Assembly: GCA_965232105.1 (NCBI GenBank)
Contig: OZ246956.1
Span: forward strand, 1,612,001 to 1,676,000
DNA: 64,000 nucleotides
Direction of reading: 5' to 3'
Source of the DNA: Multivorans sp965232105
GTDB taxonomy: Bacteria; Acidobacteriota; Thermoanaerobaculia; Multivoradales; Multivoraceae
The translations under genes were made by a program, and so were the position numbers. Shown here in pieces: positions 16,264-25,226 of the stretch; within the stretch, counting starts at the first letter, position 1; each line of letters starts with the position of its first letter. Below the pieces are notes generated by a model that saw only the letters and a list, made by a program, of their open reading frames with translations, had not been told where the DNA came from and ran no database searches.

Positions 16264-17781
16264 CTAGGGCCGGTCGTGCAGGTAACGCGATGTGGCGTCG
16301 AGGGCGATTCGCTCCTGCGAGCCGGTGTCGCGGTCGCGGACGGTGACCGTCTGGTCCTCGAGAGTCTGGCCGTCGACGGTGAAGCAACTGGGAGTGCCGG
16401 CCTCGTCCATTCGCGCGTAGCGCTTGCCGATCGACTGCTTCGCGTCGTATTGGATCCGGTAGTAGCGGCGTAGCTTGAGGTAGAGCGACTCGGCGACCTC
16501 GGGCATTCCACCCTTGTTGACCAGGGGGAAGACGCCTGCGTGAATCGGCGCCAGCCGCTTCGGGAAGCGCATGAGTTCGGATGACGGCCGACTCTCGTCG
16601 ACGCTGTAGGCCTCGCACAGCAACGCCAGCACGCCGCGGGTCAAACCGGCGGCGGGTTCGATCACGTGCGGCACGAAGCGCTCACGCGTCTGCTGATCGA
16701 ATGTCTCCAGCTTGACGCCGCTCCACTGCTGGTGCTGCTCCAGATCGAAGCTGCCGCGGTGGGCGACCCCTTCGAGTTCCCCGAAACCCGGTTCGGTGAA
16801 CGGATACCGGTACTCGACGTCGAAGGTGCCTTCGCCGGTCTGGGCGTAGTGGGCGAGCTCCGACGCTTCGTGCCGGCGCAGGCGCAGCCGGTCGCCGGCC
16901 AGACCGAGGCTGCTCCACCAGTCCATCCGTGACCGGGTCCAGTACTCGAACCAGACCTTCGCCTCGGAGGGGTGGCAGAAGAACTCCATCTCCATCTGCT
17001 CGAACTCGCGGGTGCGGAAGATGTAGTTCCGCGGCGTGACCTCGTTGCGGAAGGCCTTGCCGATCTGCGCGATGCCGAATGGCAATCGCACTCTCGAGGT
17101 GTCCAGCACGCCCTTGTAGTTCAGGAAGATGCCCTGGGCCGTTTCGGGCCGCAGGTACGCCGTGTTCTCCTCACCGGAGGCGGCGCCGACGAAGGTCTTG
17201 AACATCAGGTTGAAGTCGCGCGCTTCGGTCAGCGTTCCCGGCGCCGAGGCGCTCGGGGCCCAGACGTGGTCGCGCTCGGCCGCGTCCAGCTCGTCGAGCG
17301 GCGTCGACTCGAAGTCGTCCAGGGTGGGGCGGCCGCGCATCGCCTTGCGGGCGGTTCTGAGCGCCGGCGCCGGCTCGCCCTCGAGGTAGGCGAAGAAGGC
17401 CGGCGGGTCGAGGTCGCGCTTCGGCCGCAGGACGTGCAGGTGGTCCGCCCGGAAGCGGGCCTTCGTCTCCCGGCAGTCGACCATCGGGTCGGAAAAGCCG
17501 CCGACGTGGCCGCTCGCTTCCCAGGCCCGCGGGTTCTGGATGATCGACGAGTCGATGCCGACGATCGAGAGCGGCGAGCCGTCCGGACCGATCGGCGGGC
17601 TCTCGACCATGTCGTGCCACCAGGCGTCGCGCAGGTTGTTCTTGAGCTGGACGCCGAGCGGGCCGTAGTCCCAGAAGCCGTTGATGCCGCCGTAGATGTC
17701 GGACGCCGGAAACACGAATCCGCGGCGCTTGGCCAGCGCAACGATGCGCTCCATCCGTTCGCTGCCTGTGGGTTGGGACAT
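16264..17781 (-). CDS. glyS: Glycyl-tRNA synthetase, single-chain (alpha2) type
   Basis: A class II aminoacyl-tRNA synthetase that charges tRNA-Gly. The 505-residue protein is the homodimeric bacterial/eukaryotic-type enzyme rather than the alpha2-beta2 form. Clear marks are the N-terminal FVFPASDIYGGINGFWDYGPLG, the motif 2 region FRNEVTPRNYIFRTREFEQMEMEFF, and YLRPETAQGIF. The motif 3 region is near GLTRGVLALLCEAY, and an anticodon-binding domain starts at RLAPIHAGVFPL. ATG 17781 is chosen over the longer frame because MSQPTGSERMERIVALAKRRGF is the usual start and a purine-rich AGGAGAAG lies just upstream. It is divergent from the aminotransferase at 17932. Confidence 0.95.
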   Translation of the reverse strand: MSQPTGSERMERIVALAKRRGFVFPASDIYGGINGFWDYGPLGVQLKNNLRDAWWHDMVESPPIGPDGSPLSIVGIDSSIIQNPRAWEASGHVGGFSDPMVDCRETKARFRADHLHVLRPKRDLDPPAFFAYLEGEPAPALRTARKAMRGRPTLDDFESTPLDELDAAERDHVWAPSASAPGTLTEARDFNLMFKTFVGAASGEENTAYLRPETAQGIFLNYKGVLDTSRVRLPFGIAQIGKAFRNEVTPRNYIFRTREFEQMEMEFFCHPSEAKVWFEYWTRSRMDWWSSLGLAGDRLRLRRHEASELAHYAQTGEGTFDVEYRYPFTEPGFGELEGVAHRGSFDLEQHQQWSGVKLETFDQQTRERFVPHVIEPAAGLTRGVLALLCEAYSVDESRPSSELMRFPKRLAPIHAGVFPLVNKGGMPEVAESLYLKLRRYYRIQYDAKQSIGKRYARMDEAGTPSCFTVDGQTLEDQTVTVRDRDTGSQERIALDATSRYLHDRP

Positions 17782-17931
17782 CCGCTTCTCCTTCCGCCGT
17801 TCCGGCGCGACCCGGGTGGCGCCTTCGCGCCACGCGTGAACCGTACTCCGCGCCTTCAGAGGCGCAGAGTAGGGCACCGTAGCAGCTTGCTACGATGCCT
17901 CTTCCCGTCTTCCAGATCAGGAGCAGAATCG

Positions 17932-19326
17932 ATGGCAACCGCGCCCGCAACCGTGCCAGAAACGCAACCGCTGTCTCGCCCTCTCCGCCCGGAAGGCGAC
18001 TGGCGGCACGTCTTCTCGTACCACCCGATGGACGTTGAGATCGAGCGCGCCGAAGGTGTGTTCATCTACGACCGGGACGGCAACCGCTACTTCGACGTTT
18101 CGGGTGGGCCGATGGCGGTCAACCTGCCGCACAACCATCCGAGGATGAAGCGGGCGATCACGGCGCAACTCGAAGACTACGCCTACACCCATCCCTCCTT
18201 CGCCAGTCCGAAGCGGGCCGAGTTCTGCCGGCTGCTCGCGGAGATCACGCCGGCCGACCTCGATCACACCTACCTGGTCTCAGGTGGGTCCGAAGCGGTC
18301 GAGACCGCGATCAAGCTGGCCCGCCAGGCACAGATAGCCCTCGGCAACCCGACGAAGTACAAGATCGTCAGTCACCGCGACTCGTACCACGGCATGACGC
18401 TCGCGACCCTCGGCGTCTCGCACAACCCCGCCACGCAGTCACGCTTCGAGCCGATGTTGCCGAAGTGGCCGGGCATCCGGCAGTACTCGGACTTCGACCG
18501 GCCCGAAGGGATGAGCCGCGAGGAGTGGGGCGTCGAGTGCGCCGGGGCGCTGGAGACCGCGATCCACTACGCCGGCCCCAAGACGGTCGCGGCGTTCCTG
18601 GCCACGCCTCACGGTTGCGGCGCCGACTACGCCTGCGTACCGCCGGACAGCTACTGGCGCGCGATCCGGGAGATCTGCGACCGCCACGAGGTGCTGATCA
18701 TCGCCGACGAGGTCGTCACCGGGTTCGGCCGCACCGGGAAGTGGTTCGCGATGGATCACTTCAGCGTTGATCCCGACATCATGGCGATGGCCAAGGGCAT
18801 CTCGAGTTGTTACGTGCCCTTCGGCGCGGTGTCGGTGTCGCGCAGGATCAACGCGCCCTTCGAGAAGGGCTACTCCTTCGTGCACGGTTTCACGTTCGGA
18901 GGCCACCCGCTCGGCTGCGCGGCGGCTTGCGAGGCGATCAACATCATCCGGGACGAGAGACTGATCGAGAACTGCAACGAGCAGAGCCCGCGGCTCTTCT
19001 CCTACCGCGACGAACTGCTCTCCCATCCGACGGTTGCCGACGTCCGGGGCTGGGGTCTGATGATGGCGATCGAGCTGGTCGCCGACAAGGAGACGATGGC
19101 GTTCTTCGACAAGAGCGTCGACGCGCAGACACTCTTCCAGTCCCTGGCGCTCAAGAACGGCCTGGCGATGTACAGCTCGCTCTACGGCGCCGCCCGCCAT
19201 CCCGCGATGGCCCGTGGCCTGCCGATCTGGGTCGCGCCGCCCCTCTCGATCGACGCCGACCAGGTGGACGAGATGATGGGAAGGCTGCTGACCATGCTCT
19301 CCGAATGGGAGAGCGCGGTCCTGTAG
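17932..19326 (+). CDS. Class III (PLP) aminotransferase
   Basis: A 464-residue class III aminotransferase, a distant paralogue of the enzyme at 5454-6863. PLP-binding residues include VSGGSEAVETAIKLAR (116-131), YHGMTLATLG (152-161), Asp259 in IIADEVVTGFGRTG and the Schiff-base Lys288 in MAMAKGISS. It lacks the Cys-containing insert of the other enzyme. ATG 17932 fits the family N-terminus. The substrate is probably an omega-amino acid or amine. Its stop is 15 bp from the convergent PDZ gene, with no visible terminator. Confidence 0.9.
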   Translation: MATAPATVPETQPLSRPLRPEGDWRHVFSYHPMDVEIERAEGVFIYDRDGNRYFDVSGGPMAVNLPHNHPRMKRAITAQLEDYAYTHPSFASPKRAEFCRLLAEITPADLDHTYLVSGGSEAVETAIKLARQAQIALGNPTKYKIVSHRDSYHGMTLATLGVSHNPATQSRFEPMLPKWPGIRQYSDFDRPEGMSREEWGVECAGALETAIHYAGPKTVAAFLATPHGCGADYACVPPDSYWRAIREICDRHEVLIIADEVVTGFGRTGKWFAMDHFSVDPDIMAMAKGISSCYVPFGAVSVSRRINAPFEKGYSFVHGFTFGGHPLGCAAACEAINIIRDERLIENCNEQSPRLFSYRDELLSHPTVADVRGWGLMMAIELVADKETMAFFDKSVDAQTLFQSLALKNGLAMYSSLYGAARHPAMARGLPIWVAPPLSIDADQVDEMMGRLLTMLSEWESAVL

Positions 19327-19341
19327 CGACGACCGACCCGG

Positions 19342-20187
19342 TCAGTTCTCTTCGGCCCTCTCTTCCAGCCGGCCTTCCAGCTCGGCCAGCCGCGCCTTCA
19401 GGGCCTCCAGGCGTTCGTCGAGGGCCTTCATGTCGGGGCGCCGTTCGTGGAGGAAACGCTGTACGTGCTCGTGGCGTTCCTTCCATTCGTCGCCGTTGAA
19501 GTACTCCTGGATCTTCTCGTGGACCTTCTCCGGACCGACGAACGCGTCGAGTTCGCCGTCTCCGTCAAGATCCTCGCGCCCGCGCAGGAAGAAGAAAGAA
19601 CCGGGCTTGAGGTCTTGGCGAGGCCGTTCGTCCAGGGTCGTGCTGAGCGTCTCGACCTTGCCGTCGCGCCAGATCTCCAGGTCGGCAGGATCCCCGGCTT
19701 CGGAGCGCCGGACCATTGCCGTAAGCCGTCGGGAGCTCGCTACGTCCTCGCCGTCGAAGCGGGTCAGGATGTCGCCAACCTGAACGCCGGCGCGGGCGGC
19801 CGGGCTGTCGTCGACGACGTTGGAGACCAAAACGCCACTGCCTGCGGGGACTCCGAAGTGGGCTCGGAGCGGCTCGTTCAGATTGACGAGTTCGACTCCC
19901 AGGTAGGCGCCGCCCTGGGCCGACACCGCGATCTCGAACAGGCGCGTTGTGAGGTTATCGGAGCGGGCTGAGCCCGGTGGGGGGCCCAGGTGACGTTCCT
20001 CCAGGACCTCGACCTGCCCGTCGCCGAGCACCATGACGCGGACGGTGCGCTCTTCGTCTTCTGATTCCTGCGCGAAGGCGGCGGAGCCGAAGCCCAGGGC
20101 CAGAGCCGCGACCAGGACGGTCGCGAGGGTGTAGGGGGAGCTGGTGCCGGAGAGGAGGCGATGAACGAAGAGGTGGGTCGTTGTCAT
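19342..20187 (-). CDS. Periplasmic PDZ-domain protein
   Basis: A 281-residue exported protein with a signal peptide ending near AAFAQ (residues 36-40). A PDZ domain spans about 90-170: GGAYLGVELVNL, GVLVSNVVDDSPAARAGVQVGDILTRFDG. No protease domain is attached. The DLDGDGELDAF segment looks like an EF-hand-type calcium loop. The C-terminus is a charged coiled coil (KALDERLEALKARLAELEGRLEE). It is the last gene of a sigma factor/membrane protein/PDZ operon, so it may sense or report on envelope state for the ECF sigma factor. This role is inferred from position only. Confidence 0.8.
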   Translation of the reverse strand: MTTTHLFVHRLLSGTSSPYTLATVLVAALALGFGSAAFAQESEDEERTVRVMVLGDGQVEVLEERHLGPPPGSARSDNLTTRLFEIAVSAQGGAYLGVELVNLNEPLRAHFGVPAGSGVLVSNVVDDSPAARAGVQVGDILTRFDGEDVASSRRLTAMVRRSEAGDPADLEIWRDGKVETLSTTLDERPRQDLKPGSFFFLRGREDLDGDGELDAFVGPEKVHEKIQEYFNGDEWKERHEHVQRFLHERRPDMKALDERLEALKARLAELEGRLEERAEEN

Positions 20188-20199
20188 GACGGGGATCTC

Positions 20200-20610
20200 C
20201 TATTGGATTCGCCGGCTGGAAGCAGCGGCGTAGCGAACGGGAAGGGGTTCGATGTCCCGCAGGTCGAAGAGGACCTCCGTCTGGGGATCGATGGACACCG
20301 GGACGAAGGGCTGAGTGTCTTCGCCAAGGCGGAGCAGGGACTCCAGTTCCTGGATGAGTTCCTGATGCTCGAACTTCAGTTGTTCGATGCTCTCGGCGGT
20401 GATCGGCGCCGGTTCGGGCGCGGACTGCCGGGCCCACCAGGCACCGGCGGCGGTTGAGACGACGACGACCGCGACGGCGGCCACGGCCAGTCTCCAGCGC
20501 GGCGCCGGCCGGTGCGGCTGGTCGGCTCGGATGCGCCGCAGGACCTCGGCGGTGAAGCCGTCCGAGGCATCGACGCGGGGCAGTCGTTTCAGATCGAGTT
20601 GATCTCTCAT
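20200..20610 (-). CDS. Small single-pass membrane protein, putative anti-sigma factor
   Basis: A 136-residue protein with a cytoplasmic N-terminus of about 42 residues, one transmembrane helix (LAVAAVAVVVVSTAAGAWW) and an extracytoplasmic tail containing a short coiled coil (EQLKFEHQELIQELESLLRLG). It overlaps the ECF sigma gene by four bases and precedes a PDZ protein. That is the typical place and topology of an anti-sigma factor. There is no zinc-binding HxxxCxxC motif, so it is not a ZAS-type anti-sigma. No family is recognised. Confidence 0.7.
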   Translation of the reverse strand: MRDQLDLKRLPRVDASDGFTAEVLRRIRADQPHRPAPRWRLAVAAVAVVVVSTAAGAWWARQSAPEPAPITAESIEQLKFEHQELIQELESLLRLGEDTQPFVPVSIDPQTEVLFDLRDIEPLPVRYAAASSRRIQ

Positions 20611-21272
20611 CTCTCTCCTCCGTTCCAGTACTCCCTCAAGTCCTTGCGAAGCAGGTTCTTGCCGCGGTGGACCCTGGACTTGACCGTACCTTCGCGGCAG
20701 CCGAGCGTCCTGGCGATGCGGGCGTAGGGCCAGCCTTCAATCTCTCTCAGTACGACCGGTGCGCGGTAGTGAAGGGGCAGACGGCCCAGTGCCTTGGTGA
20801 CGGCGTCGACGGCCTCCGAACCCAGGGCGGTTCGTTGCGGCGAGGGGACCGGCGCCCGGCGCTGGTGTTCCGCGGTCAGGGAAGGCAGCAGTCCCCGCCA
20901 GCGCGCGGCCTTGCGTGCCTCGGTGCGAAGCTGGTTCGTCGCGATGCGGAACAGGAAGGCCTGGAACTGGCCTCGCTCCCGGTAGCGACCGGCGGAACGG
21001 TAGACGCGCACGAACGCGTCCTGGGCCAGGTCCTCGGCACGCTCGCGGTTGCGGGTCATTTGCGTCAGGTAGTTCACGAGGGGGTTCTTGTAGCGCTCCA
21101 CCAGGTCGGCGAAGGCCTGCTCGTCGCCCGCCTGGACGCGGGCCATGAGCCGTCCGTCCTCCGCGGCGCGGTTCTCCCTTGCCGCGCCGGAAAGGGCGGT
21201 CGTCGGCGCTGGGGTGCTTCGAGGCTTCGAGGGCACCGCCAGCGGATCGGGCCTGAGCGCGGCCACCGGCAT
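20607..21272 (-). CDS. RNA polymerase ECF sigma factor
   Basis: A 221-residue sigma-70-family protein made of region 2 (FADLVERYKNPLVNYLTQMTRNRERAEDLAQDAFVRVYR) and region 4 (LPLHYRAPVVLREIEGWPYARIARTLGCREGTVKSRVHRGKNLL) only, the ECF layout. It should direct transcription of an envelope or stress regulon under control of the membrane protein encoded next. The first 40 residues are extra and variable, so a start at a later Met (MARVQAGDEQAF) is possible. It is divergent from the enoyl-CoA hydratase gene. Confidence 0.9.
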   Translation of the reverse strand: MPVAALRPDPLAVPSKPRSTPAPTTALSGAARENRAAEDGRLMARVQAGDEQAFADLVERYKNPLVNYLTQMTRNRERAEDLAQDAFVRVYRSAGRYRERGQFQAFLFRIATNQLRTEARKAARWRGLLPSLTAEHQRRAPVPSPQRTALGSEAVDAVTKALGRLPLHYRAPVVLREIEGWPYARIARTLGCREGTVKSRVHRGKNLLRKDLREYWNGGER

Positions 21273-21363
21273 CTCACTGTTACAACGCGCGAATGCGCGG
21301 AGTGTTCCATCAACGGGCTAGACTCCGTGCCTTCCCTCAAGAACAAGAACAGGAGCAGCGCGA

Positions 21364-22188
21364 ATGACGGTAGCCGAGATGAAGAGCACACCTGAGCCGG
21401 AGTTGCGGGTCGACGTTCAGGATCGCGTCGCCCTGCTGACGTTCAACCGACCCAAGAAGCTGAATGCCCTTTCCGGCGAGATCACCGCCGGCCTCCACGA
21501 GGAACTGCCGCGGTTGGCGGCCGACCCTGATGTCGGCGCCATCGTCCTGACGGGCGAGGGCCGCGCCTTCTGCGCCGGGGGCGACGTATCCGGCATGGCG
21601 AAGTCGGGCGCCGGCGGCGCTCCGGCGACGCTCGAGCAGCGGATCGACGGTCTGCGGCGCGGTCAGGAAGCAGCCTGGCTGGTTCACTCCGTTCCCAAGG
21701 TCACGATCGCTCTGGTCAACGGCTTTGCCATGGGCGCCGGCCTGGGTCTGGCGGCGAGCTGCGACCTGCGGCTGGCGTCGAGCATGGCGAAGTTCGGCAC
21801 CGCGTACTCGAAGGTGGGCTTCGGCGGCGACTGGGGGACGACCTGGCAGTTGACCCGGCTGGTGGGCCCGGCGGTGGCCAAGGAACTGTTCTTCACAGCC
21901 GACATCATCGATGCCGAAGAGGCGCGGCGAATCGGCCTGGTGAACCGGATCTACGACGCGGAGAGCTTCCACGCGGAAGGGATGGAGTTCGCGTCGCGAC
22001 TCGCTCACGGGCCGCTGGTGAGCTATCGCTGGATGAAGGAGAACGTGAACCTGGCGGTCACGCAGGACTTCCGGTCCATCCTCGACCGGGAGGCGATCTC
22101 GCACATCCGCTGCGGCGAGACCGACGATCACCGCGAAGGCGTTACGGCCTTCATGGAGAAGCGGGCGCCGCGGTTCACGGGGCGCTGA
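21364..22188 (+). CDS. Enoyl-CoA hydratase/isomerase family protein
   Basis: A 274-residue crotonase-fold enzyme. The oxyanion-hole segments are present: GEGRAFCAGGDVSGM and VNGFAMGAGLGLAASCDLRLAS. The next catalytic region reads FGTAYSKVGFGGDWGTTWQLTRLVG, where the usual paired catalytic Glu are not obvious (Gly-Gly-Asp in the second position). It may therefore be a hydratase with altered chemistry or an isomerase. The C-terminal SYRWMKENVN helix is standard. No beta-oxidation partners adjoin it. The gene ends in a strong hairpin array. Confidence 0.85.
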   Translation: MTVAEMKSTPEPELRVDVQDRVALLTFNRPKKLNALSGEITAGLHEELPRLAADPDVGAIVLTGEGRAFCAGGDVSGMAKSGAGGAPATLEQRIDGLRRGQEAAWLVHSVPKVTIALVNGFAMGAGLGLAASCDLRLASSMAKFGTAYSKVGFGGDWGTTWQLTRLVGPAVAKELFFTADIIDAEEARRIGLVNRIYDAESFHAEGMEFASRLAHGPLVSYRWMKENVNLAVTQDFRSILDREAISHIRCGETDDHREGVTAFMEKRAPRFTGR

Positions 22189-22196
22189 CGCGAGAA

Positions 22197-22224
22197 CGCT
22201 CGAGGCTCTCTCGAGCCTCGAGCG
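22197..22224. terminator. Strong hairpin after the enoyl-CoA hydratase gene
   Basis: CGCTCGAGGCT and AGCCTCGAGCG form a perfect 11-bp stem with a 6-base loop, nine bases after the stop codon and between convergent genes. There is no T tract. It is adjacent to, but different from, the repeat copy at 22225. Confidence 0.55.
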
Positions 22225-22313
22225 TCAGGCGGAGCCGGCCTGACGGCCGGCGCGTTTCTGATGCCGCCTTCGGCGGCAGCCGGCGGGGACGCCGGCGCAC
22301 CCAGTCTTTCTAG
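22225..22313 (-). repeat. Palindromic intergenic repeat, short form (copy 2)
   Basis: The minus strand reads ACTGGGTGCGCCGGC-GTCCCC-GCCGGC, then GCCGCC-GAA-GGCGGC, then a CCGGCC/GGCCGG hairpin. It ends inside the last codons of the outer-membrane barrel gene, so the repeat supplies or touches that gene's stop. Confidence 0.75.
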
Positions 22314-23002
22314 AACGAGAAGCCGACGCCGGCCAGGAAGTCGACGGGCTGTTCCGGCAGGGCGTCGCTGTCCAGGGCGTCGACGTAGCTGACGAACGCG
22401 GCCCACGCGCCGCCGGAAAGGCCGAAGGTGAGGTTGCCGTCGAACATGCCACCGGAGAGGCCGTTGTAGGCGGCGGCGAAGTCGTCGCCCGCGTAACCGG
22501 CCGAGACGTCGACGCTCCAGGCCAGGGCGTCGCTCACGTCGCCTCCGAACGAGACGCCGACGTTCGCGTAGAAGTCCTTGACCTCGTCGATGTCGTAGTA
22601 GAGCGACACGCTCGGCGCCGCGGTGACGTCCCAGCCGACGGTCACGTAGAGCTCGCGGGTGCCGGCGAAGGGAGTGTTCGGAAACAGGTACTCGATGAAG
22701 CCGACCTCGGCCGAGACGGCGTCCGAGCCGAACCCGTAGGAGGCCGTGAGATCGATCTCGTTGAACTCGGCGCTCATATCGTTCGCGTCGTCAATGTCGA
22801 GGTTGCCCCAGACGTTGATCGCGAAGCCGCTGTCGTTCGAGGCGGTGACGGAGGGCTGCCACACGGCGCCGTCGGTGAACGTGATGCCGCGCCAGACGTA
22901 GGCCGACGCGAAGTCGAGGGCGTATTCAGCATCGGCCGCTGCCGGGGCGGCGGCGAGGCTGAGCAAGGCGAGTAGAACGAAGATTGCTGATTTCCGGATC
23001 AT
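22310..23002 (-). CDS. Outer-membrane beta-barrel protein, Gcw_chp-like
   Basis: A 230-residue exported protein with a clear signal peptide (KSAIFVLLALLSLAAAPAAA). The mature start, DFASAYVWRGITFTDG, resembles the Gcw_chp family (TIGR02001). Alternating polar and hydrophobic residues run to the end, and the last residue is Phe (GVGFSF), the usual signal for BAM-dependent insertion. ATG 23002 directly precedes the signal peptide, with GGAGG eight bases upstream. Function is unknown. It probably forms a small porin-like barrel. Confidence 0.75.
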   Translation of the reverse strand: MIRKSAIFVLLALLSLAAAPAAADAEYALDFASAYVWRGITFTDGAVWQPSVTASNDSGFAINVWGNLDIDDANDMSAEFNEIDLTASYGFGSDAVSAEVGFIEYLFPNTPFAGTRELYVTVGWDVTAAPSVSLYYDIDEVKDFYANVGVSFGGDVSDALAWSVDVSAGYAGDDFAAAYNGLSGGMFDGNLTFGLSGGAWAAFVSYVDALDSDALPEQPVDFLAGVGFSF

Positions 23003-23223
23003 TGGTGACCTCCTTAGGGCATGGTTGCCGGTTGCTCGTGGGGGTAGCAACACGGGTGCCAACCGCGGCTCGTGACGCCAAATCCGGTGTCAAACTGTTG
23101 CGGGTCAAGGGCTTCGACTTCGCGGCGTTGCGGGCGATCTTGCTCGCGCACTACGCCTCGTTCATACAATTTTGTTGTAACCCGCATGGTGGGCTGACAA
23201 ACGTGGGCTAGGAGCCTACGCCG
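23003..23223. other. Gene-free leader region upstream of the barrel gene
   Basis: No gene is visible. A small inverted repeat (GTTACAAC...GTTGT region around 23166-23181) and several AT-rich hexamers are present, but no promoter with correct spacing could be placed with confidence. The stretch ends at repeat copy 3. Confidence 0.35.
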
Positions 23224-23323
23224 CAGAAACTGGGTGCGACGGTGTGCCATCCGTGCGCCTGATGACGGGCGCACGGACTGGTTCACGGGTGGCGCGGATC
23301 GCGCCACCCGGGTTCCCACCGGC
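23224..23323 (+). repeat. Palindromic intergenic repeat, long form (copy 3)
   Basis: It begins CAGAAACTGGGTGCGACGG. The H1 hairpin (CCGTGCGCC...GGGCGCACGG) is at 23251-23276 and the H2 hairpin (CGGGTGGCGCG-GAT-CGCGCCACCCG) at 23286-23310. It closes with a degraded CCGGC. It lies just downstream of the NifA-type regulator gene (ends 23345, minus strand). Confidence 0.85.
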
Positions 23324-23344
23324 CTCCCGTGGCCGAGCAGGCTG

Positions 23345-24883
23345 CTACCCGGCGTAGCGGTTCGGGTCGATGCCGAACTTCTTGATCTTGTAGCCGGTGA
23401 TCCGCGGCGTGGTGCGCAGCTTGCGTGACGCTTCGGCGATGTTCCCGCGGGCGCTCTTCAGGGCGTCGCGCAGCAGGTCGCGCTCGTAGTTCTCGACCAG
23501 GTAGCGGAAGCTCCCGGGCGGTTCGGTGCCGGAGCTCTCCGCGGTCTGAAGGGTCGGCGGCAGGTGGTGGGGGTGGATCACGTCGTTTCTCGCCACGAGA
23601 ACCGCGCGTTCGATGCAGCTCTCGAGCTCGCGGACGTTGCCGGGCCAGTGGTAGCTCATCAGCATGTCGATCACGGCGCTCGAGAGGCGGCGCACGTTGG
23701 AGCCGTTGGCCCGCGCGTAGCGCTCCAGGAAGAAGTCGGCCAGTTGCACGATGTCCGACTTGCGCTTGCGTAGCGGCGGCACGTGAATGGGGAACACGTT
23801 CAGGCGGTAGAACAGGTCCTCCCTGAAGCCGCCGCGTGCGGTCATGTCCGACAGGTCCTTGTTGGTCGCAGCGATGATCCTCACGTCCGTCTTCAGGGTG
23901 CGGCTGCCGCCGACCCGTTCGAACTCCCGCTCCTGCAGCACCCGCAGCATCTTGATCTGGATCAGCAGGGGAACGTCGCCGACTTCGTCGAGAAAGATCG
24001 TGCCGGTGTGGGCGAGTTCGAAGCGGCCCTTGCGTTGATGGATCGCACCGGTGAAGGCGCCGCGCTCGTGTCCGAACAGCTCGCTCTCGATCACGCTCTC
24101 GGGCAGCGCGGCGCAGTGAACCTTGACGAACGGCTTCGTGGCGCGAGCGCTGTTGTAGTGGATCGCCTGCGCCACGAGTTCCTTGCCGGTGCCGGTCTCG
24201 CCGGTGATCAGGACGCTCGTGTTGCTGCCGGAGACGGTGGCGATCTGGTCGTACACCTCCTGCATCTCGTGCGAGTTGCCGACGATGTTGGTGGGCCGGA
24301 AGCGGTCGCGGAGCTGGGCGCGCAGGCGCTCGTTCTCCTCCTCGAGCTGCTCCTTCTCCTCCTCGGCGGTGCGGCGCAGCTTGACCGCCTGGGCGATCAG
24401 GGAGCCGGCGATCAGGAGCACGCGGACGTCGCCGTTCAGATCGTGGTCCGGGTCGTAGGCCCGGTCGACGCTGAGCGCGCCATAGGTCTCGTTGCCCGTG
24501 CGAATGGGGACGCACAGGAAGGAGACCTCCGCGCTCTTGCCACGCTGGGTGCGGTCGAGGAACGTCTCGGACTCGATCGTCTTCGGGATCACTTCCGGCT
24601 CGCCGGTCTCGATCACCTTGCCGGTGACGCCCTCGCCCAGGCGGTATCGGACCTGGGAGGTCTGCTGGCCGGTCAATCCGTGGGCGACCTCGATATGGAT
24701 GTCGCCGGTCTTCCGGTTGAGCAGCGTGATCGTGCCGTGCTTCAGATTCAGGTGCTCTGCAAGGGTCGAGAGCGCGGGCTGGGTCACGTCACGAAGTTCG
24801 AGGCTCTCGCCGAGCGTCTGGCTCAGGCGGTAGAGGAGCTCCAGTTCCGTGGGTTCGCGCGAGTTCACAGCTAGCCAGCCCAT
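23345..24883 (-). CDS. NifA/NtrC-type sigma-54-dependent transcriptional activator with GAF domain
   Basis: A 512-residue enhancer-binding protein. A GAF sensor spans about 15-170, then a coiled linker rich in Glu, then the AAA+ domain. The domain has Walker A GETGTGKE (228-235), the sigma-54 contact loop GAFTGA (275-280) and the GTIFLDEVGDVPL Walker B region. A Fis-type helix-turn-helix (GNIAEASRKLRTTPRITGYKIKKFGI) ends the protein. This is the domain order of NifA, but no nitrogen-fixation genes are present and the signal is unknown. The frame is open upstream to ATG 25042, which would add 53 low-complexity residues. ATG 24883 is preferred because the GAF domain follows directly. Neither start has a strong Shine-Dalgarno sequence. 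Confidence 0.9.
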   Translation of the reverse strand: MGWLAVNSREPTELELLYRLSQTLGESLELRDVTQPALSTLAEHLNLKHGTITLLNRKTGDIHIEVAHGLTGQQTSQVRYRLGEGVTGKVIETGEPEVIPKTIESETFLDRTQRGKSAEVSFLCVPIRTGNETYGALSVDRAYDPDHDLNGDVRVLLIAGSLIAQAVKLRRTAEEEKEQLEEENERLRAQLRDRFRPTNIVGNSHEMQEVYDQIATVSGSNTSVLITGETGTGKELVAQAIHYNSARATKPFVKVHCAALPESVIESELFGHERGAFTGAIHQRKGRFELAHTGTIFLDEVGDVPLLIQIKMLRVLQEREFERVGGSRTLKTDVRIIAATNKDLSDMTARGGFREDLFYRLNVFPIHVPPLRKRKSDIVQLADFFLERYARANGSNVRRLSSAVIDMLMSYHWPGNVRELESCIERAVLVARNDVIHPHHLPPTLQTAESSGTEPPGSFRYLVENYERDLLRDALKSARGNIAEASRKLRTTPRITGYKIKKFGIDPNRYAG

Positions 24884-25226
24884 CGTCGCTGCAGTCGGGA
24901 CGCGGCTCGCCCGTGCCGGAACCCGGATCCGAGGTGGTACGGAGCCAACCTCGGAATCGCGGCCGACCTCTCCCTCCTTTGGCGGCGAAACGTTCGTTGC
25001 CTTCTGTGCGGATCCTGTCACAGGCTGCGTTGGGTCGGGCATGGACGCTTGATTGAGCAAGCGCCGCCAAACCTGTCGCAAGCTCCATGTTTGGCCCCAG
25101 CCCCCACCTGACCGACAGTTCGCGTCGTAGACCTTGCTTCGCTGCGTTCTACGGCGCGAGCTGCCGGAGCGCGCCGAGACGGGCGTCGTGCACCACTCCT
25201 GCCGCGATAGCTTCGTCCACGACCTG

